The translations under genes and the position numbers were made by a program. A DNA stretch of 64,000 nucleotides from Theocolax elegans. Taxonomy: Eukaryota; Arthropoda; Insecta; Hymenoptera; Cerocephalidae. Shown in pieces: positions 27,301 to 38,545 of this stretch. The notes beneath the pieces are model-generated. The model was given only the letters and a program-made list of their open reading frames with translations. It did no database searches and had not been told where the DNA came from. Positions within the stretch are counted from its first letter, which is position 1; each line of letters opens with the position of its first letter. Location of the stretch: positions 35,585,058 to 35,649,057 of the forward strand of contig CM047426.1 in assembly GCA_026168455.1 (NCBI GenBank), in the 5' to 3' direction.

Positions 27301-30300
27301 CTAATTATAAGTACCATATAATATAATAAATCAGTCTGTTTAAGGATTTAAAAAGCTATTTATAATATTAGATACATTCCTGTACATATTTCGTTCGATC
27401 CTATTAGGAATTAATTAACTTGCAGATTTTTTAAAAATGGATATATATATATATATATAATTATTTATTTGGGTATGTTTGTTTACGTCCCAGTATTTTT
27501 ATGAATTATTAATGTTTTTGATAATATATGCAAGTCTAATATTGCATATAAAAATATTCAATTGGATAAACAACACAAAATTTCTGAAAGAGATGCAATT
27601 TTAAAGTTGTTGAAAATATGTATTGAGATCCTTGTTACTCAAACCTAGTGCCCTTGGCTTAAAAAACTAAAGCATTTGCGAGCAGTTTAACGTTCTCATA
27701 AAAATATTAAATCTCTATGCTTATAAAGCAACATTTATTATCTATTGAATTTTACATATCGACCAAAGTCTCGTGCAACTCGTACTCCAAGACAATTATC
27801 TCGTTAAAACTATTTAAAAACCTCTTAAACCTCCTTCGCTTAGGGGATAAGCAATATAAACCATTTGGCTTTCGTAACATAAGCTTCATCGAGACCTTTT
27901 GAAAATTCATCAAAATATCTAGATGCAAAACCATCTACTCGGCTCTTTTAACGTTTCGATGTGGTTAAATAAGAAATTTTCTCACACTGCGTATATAAAA
28001 AATCACTTGCCGAAACGCGTAGCTGCGCGTATATCTTCTAAAGATGGATACCTAGTAGAGAACTACCTTGTAAATTACGCACATAGATCGAGGTTTCCCT
28101 CTCGTTTCACGGCGGTTCTCATCCGGGCGAGATCGACCGACCTAAGGTCGATCACTTTCACGTTACGTCAAACAACTCGATCACGGCTACGCGCGATAAA
28201 TAAAACTTTGTGCGCGTGAAAGCGAGAGAAGCGCATCGAGACCTATTGTTTCATACCAGGGACGAGTATTTTTTTATTTAAAGAAAACATTTATTAAATT
28301 TTTTTTCTTAATATTATATTTATTAACTTTACTTCTATATAAAGAATGTTATTTAATTGCACCATTCTCATGAGATTGAGATTTTATTAAAATAAGAAAA
28401 CAGGTATATATTCTTTGATATTTTGAGAATATAAATTAAATGTGCATGTTCTACTTTTTATTGGATTCTATTAAGATATTCAAGTTGTTATTCCTTAACG
28501 TGGAATAAATTATTGTTTTACGATGCATAGATAGCTTTCAAATAAATTATTTAATGTTTGTATATATCTAAGTATAGGGTGGAAAAATTATGTTCAAATG
28601 ATTTCTTTAACGATGAAATCTTAATGTGTACTACTCAAGTAGTTTTAGTACAAATGTTTCTTACCAAATATATCAGTAGAAAAGTTTTATTACGCTATTT
28701 TCTTAAGTCGTAATCTCATTGTAGATTTACATTGAACAGCCCTATGATAATTTAGAATTAATTAAATTTTTATATAATATATATTAAATACAAAGGAAAC
28801 CCGAAACAAGTAATAATTTATTTAAATATAAAAAAACTAATAGTTGGCTTTACACAATAAGTGCCATATTATTTTCACCTGCGATACTAAATATACATTA
28901 GAATGCAACGACGTGCAACGAACATATAACGAATACAATTTAGCCTAACTACAGATATTTACATAAAGCTAGATAAGAAGATCAGGCATAAACATACAAC
29001 TAAACTCGAAAATGAAAGTGTCAAGAGTGACGTGACTTCTCGAATAAATCTCTGAATGAAGCTCTTTGGCGAAAGAAAGGTGAGATCGATCGTTTTGCTG
29101 TTAGTAGTGTGTGGGTGGGTATTTGAGTGTGCGTGTGTGTACAGATACATTCGCGCACAGCCCGCACGAATTATCTTAATCGTCAAGCGACGACAGGCAG
29201 ATTCGCGATATACAAATATATATGCGCTTGCTTTGCATTTTCCCTGAATCAAGGAGAGTGAGAGAAAAGCCACGTAACAAAGGAATCGAGGGACAGCTCT
29301 CGACTCTCCGCGAGAGAAATTGAATTTTATATATATATACACACAGAGAACAGGCGTTTGAATTTGCTTTGATTGTCTCTGGCGCACGCGCACCGCGTGA
29401 GGATTGAGAAATTTATACTCGAGACCGGAGAATGATGATAAATAACACCGAACCGGTTCATTCAATTTATGTAATAAACGGGTTGTATAGATGAAATTTC
29501 GCGATGATGCCGCGTGAAATGGCAATTTTTACACACATACACACCTATATAATATAAGGATATACATCTTGCGAAAATTTTCGAGGTAAATTTTTCCGTA
29601 AGGTTGAGTTATTGACGCAAGGTTGCGTGATTATAATCTAATGTTTCGAGATTATTCATATTTTACTAATCCATACCAGATAAATTATTGTATATACGAT
29701 TAGGAACACTCGATTATTACTTAGTAATTATTTTCATGATGTAATCGTTATGGTTTATTAAATTCATTTGATTTTAACACTTTGTAAAATAATGTAATTT
29801 TTTAGATATTGTAAAAATGACATTTTTTTATTTTCAATTAAGTCGAGCTCATTTTCAATTGTTAAAAATATTTAATTATCAAAATAATCAACACTTAATA
29901 TATGTTTAATTTATTATTATAGTAATCACACCCACGTAATTAATGATTAGAATTAACGTAGTTGTAATTACATTGATAAGAACAAGACATGGCCTCTGGA
30001 AAACGGATTTATTTGAAACTGTGGAATATGATTATTTGGTCCAAATAAGGAGACCCATGTCTCAGAGTTTTGTACCATGGGCCCTAGGGATAAAAATATT
30101 CGACCTTTTTAAAAATTCCTGGGGAAAAAAACTTTACGCCAATTTATATAACTCAAGTTCTAATTAATCTATAGCTATTATTGTAACTCTGGCTTGATTA
30201 AATAGCTTAAATTGTTCAAAAGATACGTTTGATCAAGAAATGTCAGATAAATAAGATAAAAAATTAATAAACGTTTTTTTAAAAATTAATGTAAAGTTGT

Positions 30301-30858
30301 ACCTATATTTTAATTAAACATAACTTTTGAATAATTTAATCTAATTATTTTTTAAACAATAATTATAGGTTAAGTAGAACTTAAGTTATTTAAATTGGCG
30401 TAAGTCCTTTTTCTTCTAGATTGTTGATAAACGTCGAATATCTTTATACCTTTATCCCTACGAGGCAAAATACTACGGATCTTCTTATTTTGGCTAGATA
30501 ATCATATTCCACAGTTTCAAATACATTCATTTTTTAAAGGCCATGTCTTCTCTTCGTAAGTGATCCTGCATTCAAAACAATTTTTCATATTACTGAATTA
30601 AACGTTAAAGTATTTATTTAAATAAGTGAAATTTTTTTTGCAATATTATTCTTTTTCATCGGATAATGTTATTGTCATAAGTGTACAATATTCTAGGAAA
30701 AGTATAAGTTTTATTATTGCTAAAAGTTGTAATTGTTTATTTATATGTATTTAATAGCTTACCTTGCTGCATCTTGCGAAGGGTAGGATCGCCATGCACA
30801 GGAAGACAATGATGCGAATCATTTTGCCAAAGAGAACTCCTGGTGGATTGCGCCACAT
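7575..30858 (-). CDS. Gene 2: secreted M12B (ADAMTS-like) metalloprotease with alternative loop exons and Ser/Thr/Tyr-rich tail
   Basis: Minus-strand exons: 30858-30763, 25234-25174, 22027-21816, 20344-20255, 16970-16769, 15797-15665, 14700-14571, 14055-13913, then either 13397-13345 or 11541-11486, then 9755-9629, 9325-9161, 9075-8949, 8852-8748, 8618-8461 and 8088-7575 (stop at 7577-7575). With the first alternative the coding length is 2316 bases (771 residues); with the second, 772. All junctions are GT-AG and in frame. The protein has a signal peptide (hydrophobic 14-28), a prodomain, furin-type sites RTKR (192-195), RSKR (233-236) and RSKR (242-245), HEVGH at 411-415 with the third histidine at 421, a Met-turn YIM ending at 446, a cysteine-rich region to about 600, then a 170-residue low-complexity tail. 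There are no thrombospondin repeats or membrane anchor. All catalytic residues are intact; the substrate is unknown. It is the upstream tandem paralogue of gene 1. Confidence 0.93.
8633..8665. repeat. (TA)n microsatellite in gene 2 intron
   Basis: About 16 uninterrupted TA units inside the 129-bp intron between the exons at 8748-8852 and 8461-8618, close to the acceptor. Length variation here could alter the distance to the acceptor. Confidence 0.95.
9161..9325 (-). CDS. Gene 2 exon with third zinc histidine and Met-turn
   Basis: This exon begins with the final base of a leucine codon and continues LGAVHDG, supplying the third zinc ligand (His421). It then has a Pro/Gly-rich insert absent from gene 1 and reaches the Met-turn DGYIM. 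It is 165 bp against 150 bp in gene 1, the difference lying between HDG and the Met-turn. The zinc-binding motif is split by an intron at the same codon position in both paralogues. Confidence 0.93.
9629..9755 (-). CDS. Gene 2 exon with catalytic HEVGH
   Basis: This 127-bp exon is identical in length and phase to its gene 1 counterpart. It encodes GFAYVGGAC, the segment leading to the active-site helix, and AAHEVGHL with two zinc histidines and the catalytic glutamate. It is the common 3' partner of the two alternative loop exons. If both loop exons are skipped, this exon is read in another frame and reaches TGA 16 codons into it. Confidence 0.93.
9756..11485 (-). other. Intron of gene 2 after loop exon A
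   Basis: A 1.7-kb AT-rich intron. It contains a donor-like GTAAGT at 10541-10546 beside a short hydrophobic pseudo-exon whose length (45 bp) does not fit the frame. No further copy of the loop exon was found by looking for the conserved DMC core. Confidence 0.6.
11486..11541 (-). CDS. Gene 2 alternative loop exon A (downstream copy)
   Basis: 56 bp with acceptor TTGTTGCGTTGCAG and donor GCAG|GTACGT. It begins with one base completing a lysine codon and ends with one base of a glycine codon, exactly as required by its neighbours. It encodes LDMC-RRQYANDV-C-NRGTA: two cysteines around an eight-residue, nearly neutral loop. It shares the DMCRR core and GTAG end with exon B but differs at most other positions. 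By alignment to ADAMTS catalytic domains it corresponds to the DIC...CDTLG segment ahead of the zinc helix. It starts with Leu like the gene 1 exon, so it may be the ancestral copy. Confidence 0.88.
11542..13344 (-). other. Intron between the two alternative loop exons
   Basis: 1.8 kb, AT-rich, with a trinucleotide tract (AAT/GAT) at about 13090-13142. It is far too long for the splice sites of the two exons to block one another sterically. Any mutual exclusion must therefore come from frame and decay, RNA pairing or regulatory proteins. No pairing elements could be identified by eye. Confidence 0.6.
13345..13397 (-). CDS. Gene 2 alternative loop exon B (upstream copy)
   Basis: 53 bp with acceptor CGTAAAACAG and donor GCCG|GTATGG. 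It has the same entry and exit phase as exon A and equal length modulo 3. It encodes YDMC-RRRKGGR-C-TKGTA, a seven-residue loop with five basic residues between the two cysteines. Joining B directly to A creates the codons GAT TAG, an immediate stop, so the two cannot be used together. It is well conserved in all features expected of a functional exon: no internal stop in frame, intact cysteines and intact splice sites. Confidence 0.86.
14056..16768 (-). other. Introns around gene 2 exons 6 and 7
   Basis: Three AT-rich introns of 515, 964 and 971 bp around the exons at 14571-14700 and 15665-15797. Nothing beyond the exons was recognised; the 14701-15664 intron carries no repeat or alternative exon I can see. 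Confidence 0.55.
16971..20254 (-). other. 3.3-kb intron of gene 2
   Basis: Mostly AT-rich. Two less AT-rich patches occur, at about 17430-17600 (with a plus-strand donor-like GTAAGT near 17547) and 19700-20030. Neither encodes a recognisable protein. They may be intronic regulatory elements; I see no exon. Confidence 0.45.
21037..21115. repeat. CA-rich microsatellite in intron
   Basis: Imperfect ACAC/ACGC repeat within the 1.47-kb intron between gene 2 exons 3 and 4. Otherwise this intron (20345-21815) shows nothing recognisable. Confidence 0.8.
22028..25173 (-). other. 3.1-kb intron of gene 2 with a GC-richer island
   Basis: AT-rich except for a GC- and CpG-richer patch at about 23990-24360 that ends in a polypurine (GA)n run. 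The patch may be an intronic enhancer or alternative promoter; no exon was identified there. Confidence 0.45.
24272..24306. repeat. (GA)n microsatellite
   Basis: About 15 GA units, nearly pure, inside the GC-richer intronic patch. GA runs bind GAGA-type factors in insects, so a regulatory role is possible but unproven. Confidence 0.9.
25235..30762 (-). other. 5.5-kb first coding intron of gene 2
   Basis: Separates the signal-peptide exon from the rest. It contains a GC-richer patch at 27995-28255 with an interrupted GATCGACC/GGTCGATC palindrome near 28136, a (TA)n run near 27450, and the foldback element at 29984-30549. No additional coding exon was recognised. Confidence 0.5.
29984..30549. 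mobile_element. Foldback element with long terminal inverted repeats
   Basis: The outer ends are exact inverted copies beginning AAGACATGGCC. The arms remain clearly alignable inward, sharing TTTGAAACTGTGGAATATGA, GGGATAAA, ACGCCAATTTA and GTTCTA motifs, to about 30222 on the left and 30310 on the right. That gives arms of about 240 bp around a loop of about 90 bp. The 74-codon open frame across the left arm is not conserved in the right arm, which has stops, so it is not a gene. No clear target-site duplication was seen. It is most likely a non-autonomous DNA transposon of the foldback type. Confidence 0.7.
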
Positions 30859-30860
30859 CG
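30763..30860 (-). CDS. Gene 2 first coding exon: start codon and signal peptide
   Basis: Acceptor TTTTTTAG at 30861-30862 lies two bases upstream of ATG (30858-30856). The 32 encoded residues have a short polar start, a second Met at 13, then a hydrophobic core (IIVFLCMAILPFA) and RCSK before the donor AAG|GTAAGC. Either Met could start translation; the second gives a more typical signal peptide. The upstream acceptor means there must be at least one further 5' UTR exon at higher coordinates. Confidence 0.88.
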
Positions 30861-30862
30861 CT

Positions 30863-33800
30863 AAAAAATAAAAGAAAAAAGTAAATACGTGTAAACTAGT
30901 TGTGCAATTGGAATTTATTAAATTTCGGTGGAATTGTTTAATGTACATAATTTGACGAATAAAAATTATTGCACAAGAAAGTAATTAAACTTTATTATTA
31001 GGCCTAGATTATAATTGAAAAAAATGCATATTTATATAAATTATTTTTTTACCTTACTCGATCGATTTTACTACCAATCACAATAATAAACACTATATTT
31101 TCGTGAGGAAATATAATAATTTAACGGGATGAGGTGCGTTTTAAAACGATATTAAAAATTAATATTTTCAGTGGTTACATTATACAACAAACATACTAAA
31201 GTAAACGGTGGTGTTGTTTGGGCATATGTATAAGTACATATATATCTTTATTAACGCGTTTGAACTAAGGAAATCACACCCGTGTGACCTGGCAGTGATT
31301 AATGCTCACGGTGACTATCTATTCTATAAAGTTTTTACGACGCATAACCCCGGGCATTATAATGGCACCTTTATATAGTTTGCGAATCTAAATGTGTTAA
31401 ATCGTCTATTAAATTTAATATCGCTAACCAAGTCGTTGACTATCCTGACATTGTTAAAAATATATATATAATATACAGGACTATGAACTTTGTCTGCTAT
31501 AAATATACATATTTATGTAATATTCATAACAAATATACGTAGCTAATTAAATAAAAACAATAACTTTTTTAAATTTCAACTTTCCGTAGCTTTTATGAAA
31601 ATTTTCCATTTATCTTATCAAATGCAAATTTTAATAAATTTTTTGCTGGTAATTTTTGCTAGTAATTATTAATGTCAATTTATTATCTTCACTGAGTATT
31701 AGATGATTTCTTAATTTATAATTATATTTATTCTAAATAAACTACTAGAGTTGATCAACTCGAAACATTTAATATGAAATGTTCTCATAGATTGGTATAT
31801 ATATTACTAAGTTCTTTCTCCTTAATTAGAAACAGAAATGGTCTTCTTTTCACGACTATCTAATTAGCTAATATTATTTTTAATTTATACGTGATTTTAA
31901 TATTTTAAAAATTAAAAATCATTCAGTTTATAGCGTATAATTACCGAGAGAGTAGAAAATGTCTGCAAACTTGACTTTCAGAAAGAGTATGAGCAGAAGT
32001 AATAAAAAGTGTTTATTATAAATTAACATAGAGTTAGAATATAATTGTCTAAATCCAAATTTATTGCGTACGAGTTTCAAATGATCACTATATAACAACA
32101 GATTGTAATTGAAAATAATTCATTTTCTTAAAATGCAATAATTTTCTTGCAAATTTTTCCGTTTCTCAACCGCAATGCAAATTACTTCGATTGTACTTTT
32201 ATAGTGAAATTAATGATTAATCGTAATTCAGTATTATCCGAAACAGATTGTAATTGAATCTACCATTTAAACTCTATAAACCTCGATTCTTATAGTATTT
32301 CTTGCCAAATTTCAACACACGATAATAAAATAAGATATCGACCAAATTATTACAATCAACAGCATTCCTCGCAATAAAGTAAAAAAATTATTATAATTTC
32401 TTATTTTTTATCATGTGATCCCAAGAAAGTTACCTCGTTATTTCTCAATAGAAAAAATATAAAAGCGCGCGCGAATCAGCTGCGTAACAGTTGGACGGAA
32501 GAGCTTCGCATCGATATCGCACGCGAGAATTGTATGTATATATATATCGGCATTGTTCAACCGGCTTGGTAGCGTTAATATCTTACTAATTGTTATGACC
32601 GAGCAAAAGAGGAAGAGATACGCCGACACGTGCTAGAATACCTTCTCTTTCGGTCTCCAAGGTTTATATATCTTCCTGGTTTTTCAATGCTTTACTGTGA
32701 TTATCTCTCTCTTTCTTACGCGGCATAGGTTACGGCTAACGGATAAAAAGAGTTCAGATTGGTTTGATTTTGAATTGGTTGGCAAGTTAATTGAGTTGTA
32801 ACTGTCACACTGAGCATTACGTATCATGTTTTTTGCTTAGACTCCTTTTTTTAGATTGATGTTTCAGTATATAATTGCTAATTGTTTGAGCTACTTGGTT
32901 TTTTAGATTGGCAGTTTGTATTATACATTATGACTTTTTTGTTAAATAACTTTTTTTAATTATACTCTATTTAAACAAAATGTTCTTTAGTTTTTATAAA
33001 TAAAATAAAATTTTTTTTAATTTTGTGATTAGTTCCATTAAATAATATTTCTTTAAAAGTTTTCGGAATCCCCATCAGTCAATAATATCGTAAAAAATTA
33101 CAACTTAAATTAAAAACTCTTTGAATTTTTAATGTTATTTCAACTTGAACTGACACGACACTGTTTAAAAGAAATTGTACGTGGAACAATGTGGTTGCAA
33201 CCACACTTCGAACAGCTTCAATAGAATATGTACTTACCCAAAATAAAAAAGAAATGCTTTTTGTCTAATGAAGCATGACAACTACCTTAAGTTACATTAA
33301 AAACTATTAGTTTCAGGAAGTAATGTATAGCTACTTTGTAGAGTTTATTATCTGACAACATGCGTATAGTTCCTTATTCTACAATATTAATTTCTATTTT
33401 TGTTCAACATAATAAAATTCAAAGGCTAGCTGAACACATGGGATGGAAGCTGAAGAAGAAGAGTTAGATAAAAATTATTTGTGATGATGATAATAATAAC
33501 AGTCGAGATCGCTTATATTCTCAACTCAATGCGAAAACCTTGAAGTTGCGTAAGTTTTTGTCACACCCGATCGAGCGTCTATTCCGCAGCTTCGTAATGA
33601 AGCTGGACTTTAATAGAATGAAATGAATTAGAAACAATGAGGGACGATCGATACGAAATATAATGGTGATTTGGCAGGTTTTTCGAAATTAAATGTGTAT
33701 ACTTGCATTGTCACTTTTCAATGGGTCACCAAAAGAGAAAGTTGTCTTCCGTTTCAAACATTGTATAATAAATGATTAATTTTATTTTTATCCGTAAGTA

Positions 33801-33985
33801 ATCTATATTTATTTCATTTGTACAGCTGATAAATTTAAAATTAAATTCGCTTAGTTGCACTGATTTAATCAAATCACTTAATACGATTTGTCAATTTGCG
33901 TATGAAACAATTATATTAAATAACGTAGCGTGAATTCAAAAATATTATATTATATATAACATATATTATATATTGTGTGGAACAT
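30863..33985. other. AT-rich upstream region of gene 2
   Basis: No gene recognised. A less AT-rich patch at about 32455-32720, ending in a minus-strand donor-like CGAG|GTAACT at 32432/32433, could be a proximal first exon and promoter of gene 2. This is only a motif-level suggestion. Confidence 0.3.
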
Positions 33986-33989
33986 GAGA

Positions 33990-35170
33990 TATTACAGTAT
34001 ATTACACTACTATAAAAACAAGTGATTGAGCCAAATTTTTAACGCCCTAGGTTAGTTAGAGACTTAGATATTTATTTTTAAACATTCAAAATTATTATTT
34101 TTCATTATTATTTGTCATTTTTCAAAGTATCACTAAATTTCGAGGGATCAATTTTTTTTAGAAACCAACGCAACTGTTTATTGTTACTGTAATAAGTATA
34201 ATAGGATTAGTTTACTTTAAAAACAAAAATTTTGAGAAAACTCAATACAAATATTTTTTATATTATGCGCATTTTTATAATGATGCCATTTTGCCAATAT
34301 GTAAAAGAACCTTTTTGTCGTAATTGGTTTGCTAAAACAGATTAATTTGGGTCAAAGTTATATTTATTTAAATTTGATCTAAAATGGAAAAGACACGTTT
34401 TTCACATTTTCAAGTGCTTATAACTTCAGTCTATCACAATTTCTTTTAACCAAAATTGAGGTGAAACTCGGTTTATTATATTCGGTAGAAAATATACGGT
34501 AGATAATGCATACGATATTTTAGATTTGTAAGTACTGATTAACATATAAAAATATTAATATTTTGCATTCTTATGCAAAACTTATCGGATTACTATCAGC
34601 TTTATGTAGTCTCATATGTTCGTATAGCTACCAAAGATAAAGTCAATATTATAGATAATTTCAAAATTAACAGGATCTTCGCTTAAGAAAATGTTTGTTT
34701 TTATTTCTCTTATAACAATCACAAGCTTTTATATTGTTATATTATTTTGTTATATTTTGATAATTTATATACTTTTCACGATTTACCCCTTGTTTGAAAG
34801 CAAAATACATTTTGTACCCTACTCTAAAACAATCGGGATCTCTACACATTATAACTGCATCTATATATGCACTAATCTACTTACTCAAAACACAAAAAAG
34901 GAATTCCTGCGAGTTGTGCAAGACGTTAGCTCAAAAAACTGATTAATATCTACATTCTTAAAAAGTTTTTCTTCTAATTATAATATTTAAAAACGAAAAA
35001 TAATCGAAATTTATTCAAATTTTGGTCTAAAAAAATTGTGTTGAAAATAATAATGATGAGAAATAACCTAATTTTGAATTTTTAAAAATAAATATTTAGA
35101 TCCGATTCTTGACCTAGGGTACTAAAAATGTGACTCATTGTCAGTTATTTTTGTATAGTAATGTATAACA
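33990..35170. repeat. Large degenerate inverted repeat
   Basis: The left arm at about 33990-34115 and the right arm at about 35045-35170 are diverged reverse complements. They share CCCTAGGT, a run of AGATATTTATTTTTAAA type, ATTCAAAATTA and a weaker outer segment. The arms are about 930 bp apart. It looks like an old foldback or terminal-inverted-repeat transposon remnant. The internal part has no recognisable transposase. Confidence 0.55.
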
Positions 35171-35899
35171 TACTAGATTTGCAACAAAATCGGTGACCTC
35201 CTCCCACTCGAATTTTCAAAAAATATTGGAATGACCCATATATATAGATATATATGTGTATGCAAAAAGTCATGTTCTGTAAAGATACGTTTCACTTTCT
35301 AACACTCAAACTGTTTTATGTTTAGATAAATGTAAGTGAATATATGAGAAAGCATGTATATCCATATGCGTTGCTAGACACAGAATATGTATATATACGT
35401 ATGTTTATCAGTACGATTACATTCAAATGTAATAATAAATCTCTAAGCAGGATATGCCGCTTGACATAAACTATTATATCTTAAAATATGCAAACGCAAA
35501 TTGAAATCAAAATTTAAAAATCATTTTTGACAATGTAAAATTGTTGTATGCATTAATTATAAATTTGGCTTTAAATGTATTTCAATAGTAAAAATTTAAA
35601 TAAGTATAATTTGTTACACGTAAATTACTTTAAAGGTTATTATTTACGGACAAACATTTATTAGAAACTTAGCATACGCGTAAAAACTACTGTTTACAAT
35701 AAACCTTTCCTGGAGTTACAACTATTAAAAATAATAAAACTGAAAAGTCAAATTCCTTTTTAAATCAAGTGGCAAAACGAAAAGAAACTAACCTTCACGT
35801 GACTAGCTTCACGCATGCCTGAGACTCGTAGTCTCTTACAAAATAACAAAAAAAATAGATTAATCTCACAGAGTTAGAGGTGGATGTAAATACATGGAG

Positions 35900-36260
35900 G
35901 CGCTCACAAGTAAACACTGGTAGAGGACGCACATATATGTATACATAGAATTCGTAGACGCAACGACGCTAGTTCCCGAACCCGGAAAGAAAGTTTAATT
36001 GCATCGAATTAGCGTTAATCCGCGGTCCCGGCTCGTTCGCACGAAGAAAGAAGGTCTCGCGCGCGAAAATCCACGTTGAGCTCAACCGAGCGACTGTGAC
36101 TGGGTGATTCGAAACTAACCGCGGGAAGGTTAGGAGCGAGGTGCTTATACACCTGGCGGGAGACCAATGATCTTCGAAAGACGATCGGTTCGTGAAACAT
36201 CTCCGCGCGGGGTCATGTTGGGGTCGAAAGTTAAATGGAGTGAGTGGATTTTACATCGGT
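35900..36260. promoter_or_regulatory. CpG-rich island, candidate (bidirectional) promoter
   Basis: A sharp rise in GC and CpG in an AT-rich background, with CGCGCG steps and an inverted CCAAT box near 36165. On the plus strand an ATG near 36213 opens 14 codons up to a strong donor, CATCG|GTAAGT at 36259/36260. On the minus strand a donor-like AAG|GTTAGT lies at 35791/35792, downstream of the island. It may therefore start gene 2 (minus), a plus-strand transcript, or both. No downstream plus-strand exon was recognised. Confidence 0.4.
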
Positions 36261-38505
36261 AAGTTGTACATACCACTTGACAAATGCTGCATCGTTATAG
36301 GCACAGAATCATACTTTTTCCTTAAATTGGTTATGCGAACGCATATATCGTATAGTGATAATTTTGAGTTGTGAAATCGCTATATGATTTTCTTAAAAAT
36401 TCATTCGTTTTTTTAGCAATGTTAGATGTTAAGACTGTTGTGTAAATTGATATTTCATAATGCTTCGATAGACAGCAAATATATATATATATATGTATGT
36501 GTATATATATATTTGCATAAGTTGTAAATGTTTCTATTATATGTGTTTACCACGTTAATTTTCGCACCAAAAATTTGCATAGAAATTAGTGTAACTGTAA
36601 TCTAACAAAGTGACGATAAATACTTGATGCGATATTTTACTGCGTACTTAATTTCTTTCACGGATACGTAATTTCTTATAATTTATACCTTTTTATAAGT
36701 GTTAACTTGCACTTCTCATGATGCTTCGAAAAATACAGTTATATTAATAATTTGAAATTCATATTTAAAATTGCATTTGTATGAGATGTATTATAAAAAC
36801 GTTATTATTGAATTAAAAAATAAGGAATACTGAAATATTCCATACATATAATACTTTTAAAGCTTAAACTTTTTTGGTAATTTTAATCATTGCAATGCGT
36901 TCAACAGCTATTATTGTAATTTAGTTATAATCAGTTACATTATATACTTCCACGTAAACTATTCCACTTAATTTAAATGTTTCCATCGCTTAAAATGAAT
37001 GTGCTTCCTTGAATATAAATTTTAAATAAATCAACCTAATTAATGAGTGAAATGTATCCCTCGAAATAAAAATTGATAATAATTTAATAAAAGACGGAGA
37101 AACGAAATGTTAACTAATTCGACGGCGATTGGTGTCCTAATAAGGGGTTATACACCAATTATCATCTTGCGTAAAACAATGATAATGTACAATCCACCGA
37201 AAATCCCCGATATTACTAAGAATCATATCGAATGATTAATCGCCGGAGTTTCACTTTTTTTATAATAATATTAACAGATAAATTATTCAGGTCATTATAA
37301 TATAATTATGTTTGTTTCACTTTCCATTTGGCTGCGTAGCATTGTCATTTCAAAACCAAGTGATCTAGGCATCGAAAGGGAGAGGCGAATTACCGAATTT
37401 ATATATCCGAGTTGGCCAGAATTTTCATCGACTCCTCGAGGCATAAAAGAAAAAAAGAAAAAGTGAAAATCAATTTGCAAGGAACAATCGCGATTGTCCC
37501 GACTAAAATTTATCGTGGACTTACATAACGCTATGGCTACGCGCTACGGCAGCCGCCCCGTCAATTGTGTAAGCCCGGCCGTCAGCATTACCGGTGCATA
37601 TAATCGCTTTTCAACCGTTAACCGAATCTCAACGCGCTAGACCCGTCATCACACTAGGAAATGCTCCCAATACTTGCACAGTTTACCGTTTTACTTTTTC
37701 TTATCTCTCTACGATTTTCTGTTTCTTCTATCTATATTCATCTACTTGTATACCGCCTCTAAGTGCTTTAATCTACGTGTGTGGACATTCCCCAAGAAAT
37801 TGGTCTACCGAGTAACTACATCCTAGTTTCAAAATGTTAAGACCCAAATTAATTAATATCTATATAACAACGCGAACAAATGTGATTAATATCTGTTCGC
37901 CGGAATCGTTCGATTTAACAATACAGAATAGCAAACAATTAAAATAAATGTCAAATAATCAAAGATCGATGACTCAATTAATTATCAAATAATTAAACTA
38001 ATAATTACCGTTAATTATGAAACAATTGCCTTCGATGTAATATAGAATTCATACACAAAAGTTCATACACGTTCGATTAATTATTTATCAATAATTAAAT
38101 GCGTCCTTGATCTGCGCGTCAAAATTTGTTATTTTCATTATAAGATTTAGACTGTTGGTGAATTAGTAAATTGGTACGACCATAAACGAAACGGTGATCA
38201 ATTTGAAAATTCTAAGCTAACATTTTCCTTCTAATTTTCATTAATATTCAATAAAAAGAAAGAATAACTTTATACGAGCACACATACCTTCGTTCAAAGA
38301 GCAGATAAACACATACAAACACACTTAGCCGCGCACGTGAAAGCGTCAATCAATGAAAAATTCTCACGATATATCGTGGAGCCGCTCGACTTTTCTACCC
38401 GGGTTTAAGTAAAAGCGTAAGTCTCTCGTGCATGCCGCGCGCATACATGCACATACACTCGAACTGTGTATAGTGACGTAATTGAGAACGAGCGAGTGCT
38501 TGGAT

Positions 38506-38509
<4 letters not shown>

Positions 38510-38542
<33 letters not shown>
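38510..38542. repeat. (TA)n microsatellite
   Basis: An uninterrupted run of about 16 TA units in non-coding sequence. Confidence 0.95.

Positions 38543-38545
<3 letters not shown>

Noticed and set aside
29943..30167. 74-codon plus-strand frame (LFETVEYDY...)
   Set aside because: It lies in the left arm of the foldback element; the matching right arm has in-frame stops, so it is repeat sequence and not a gene.
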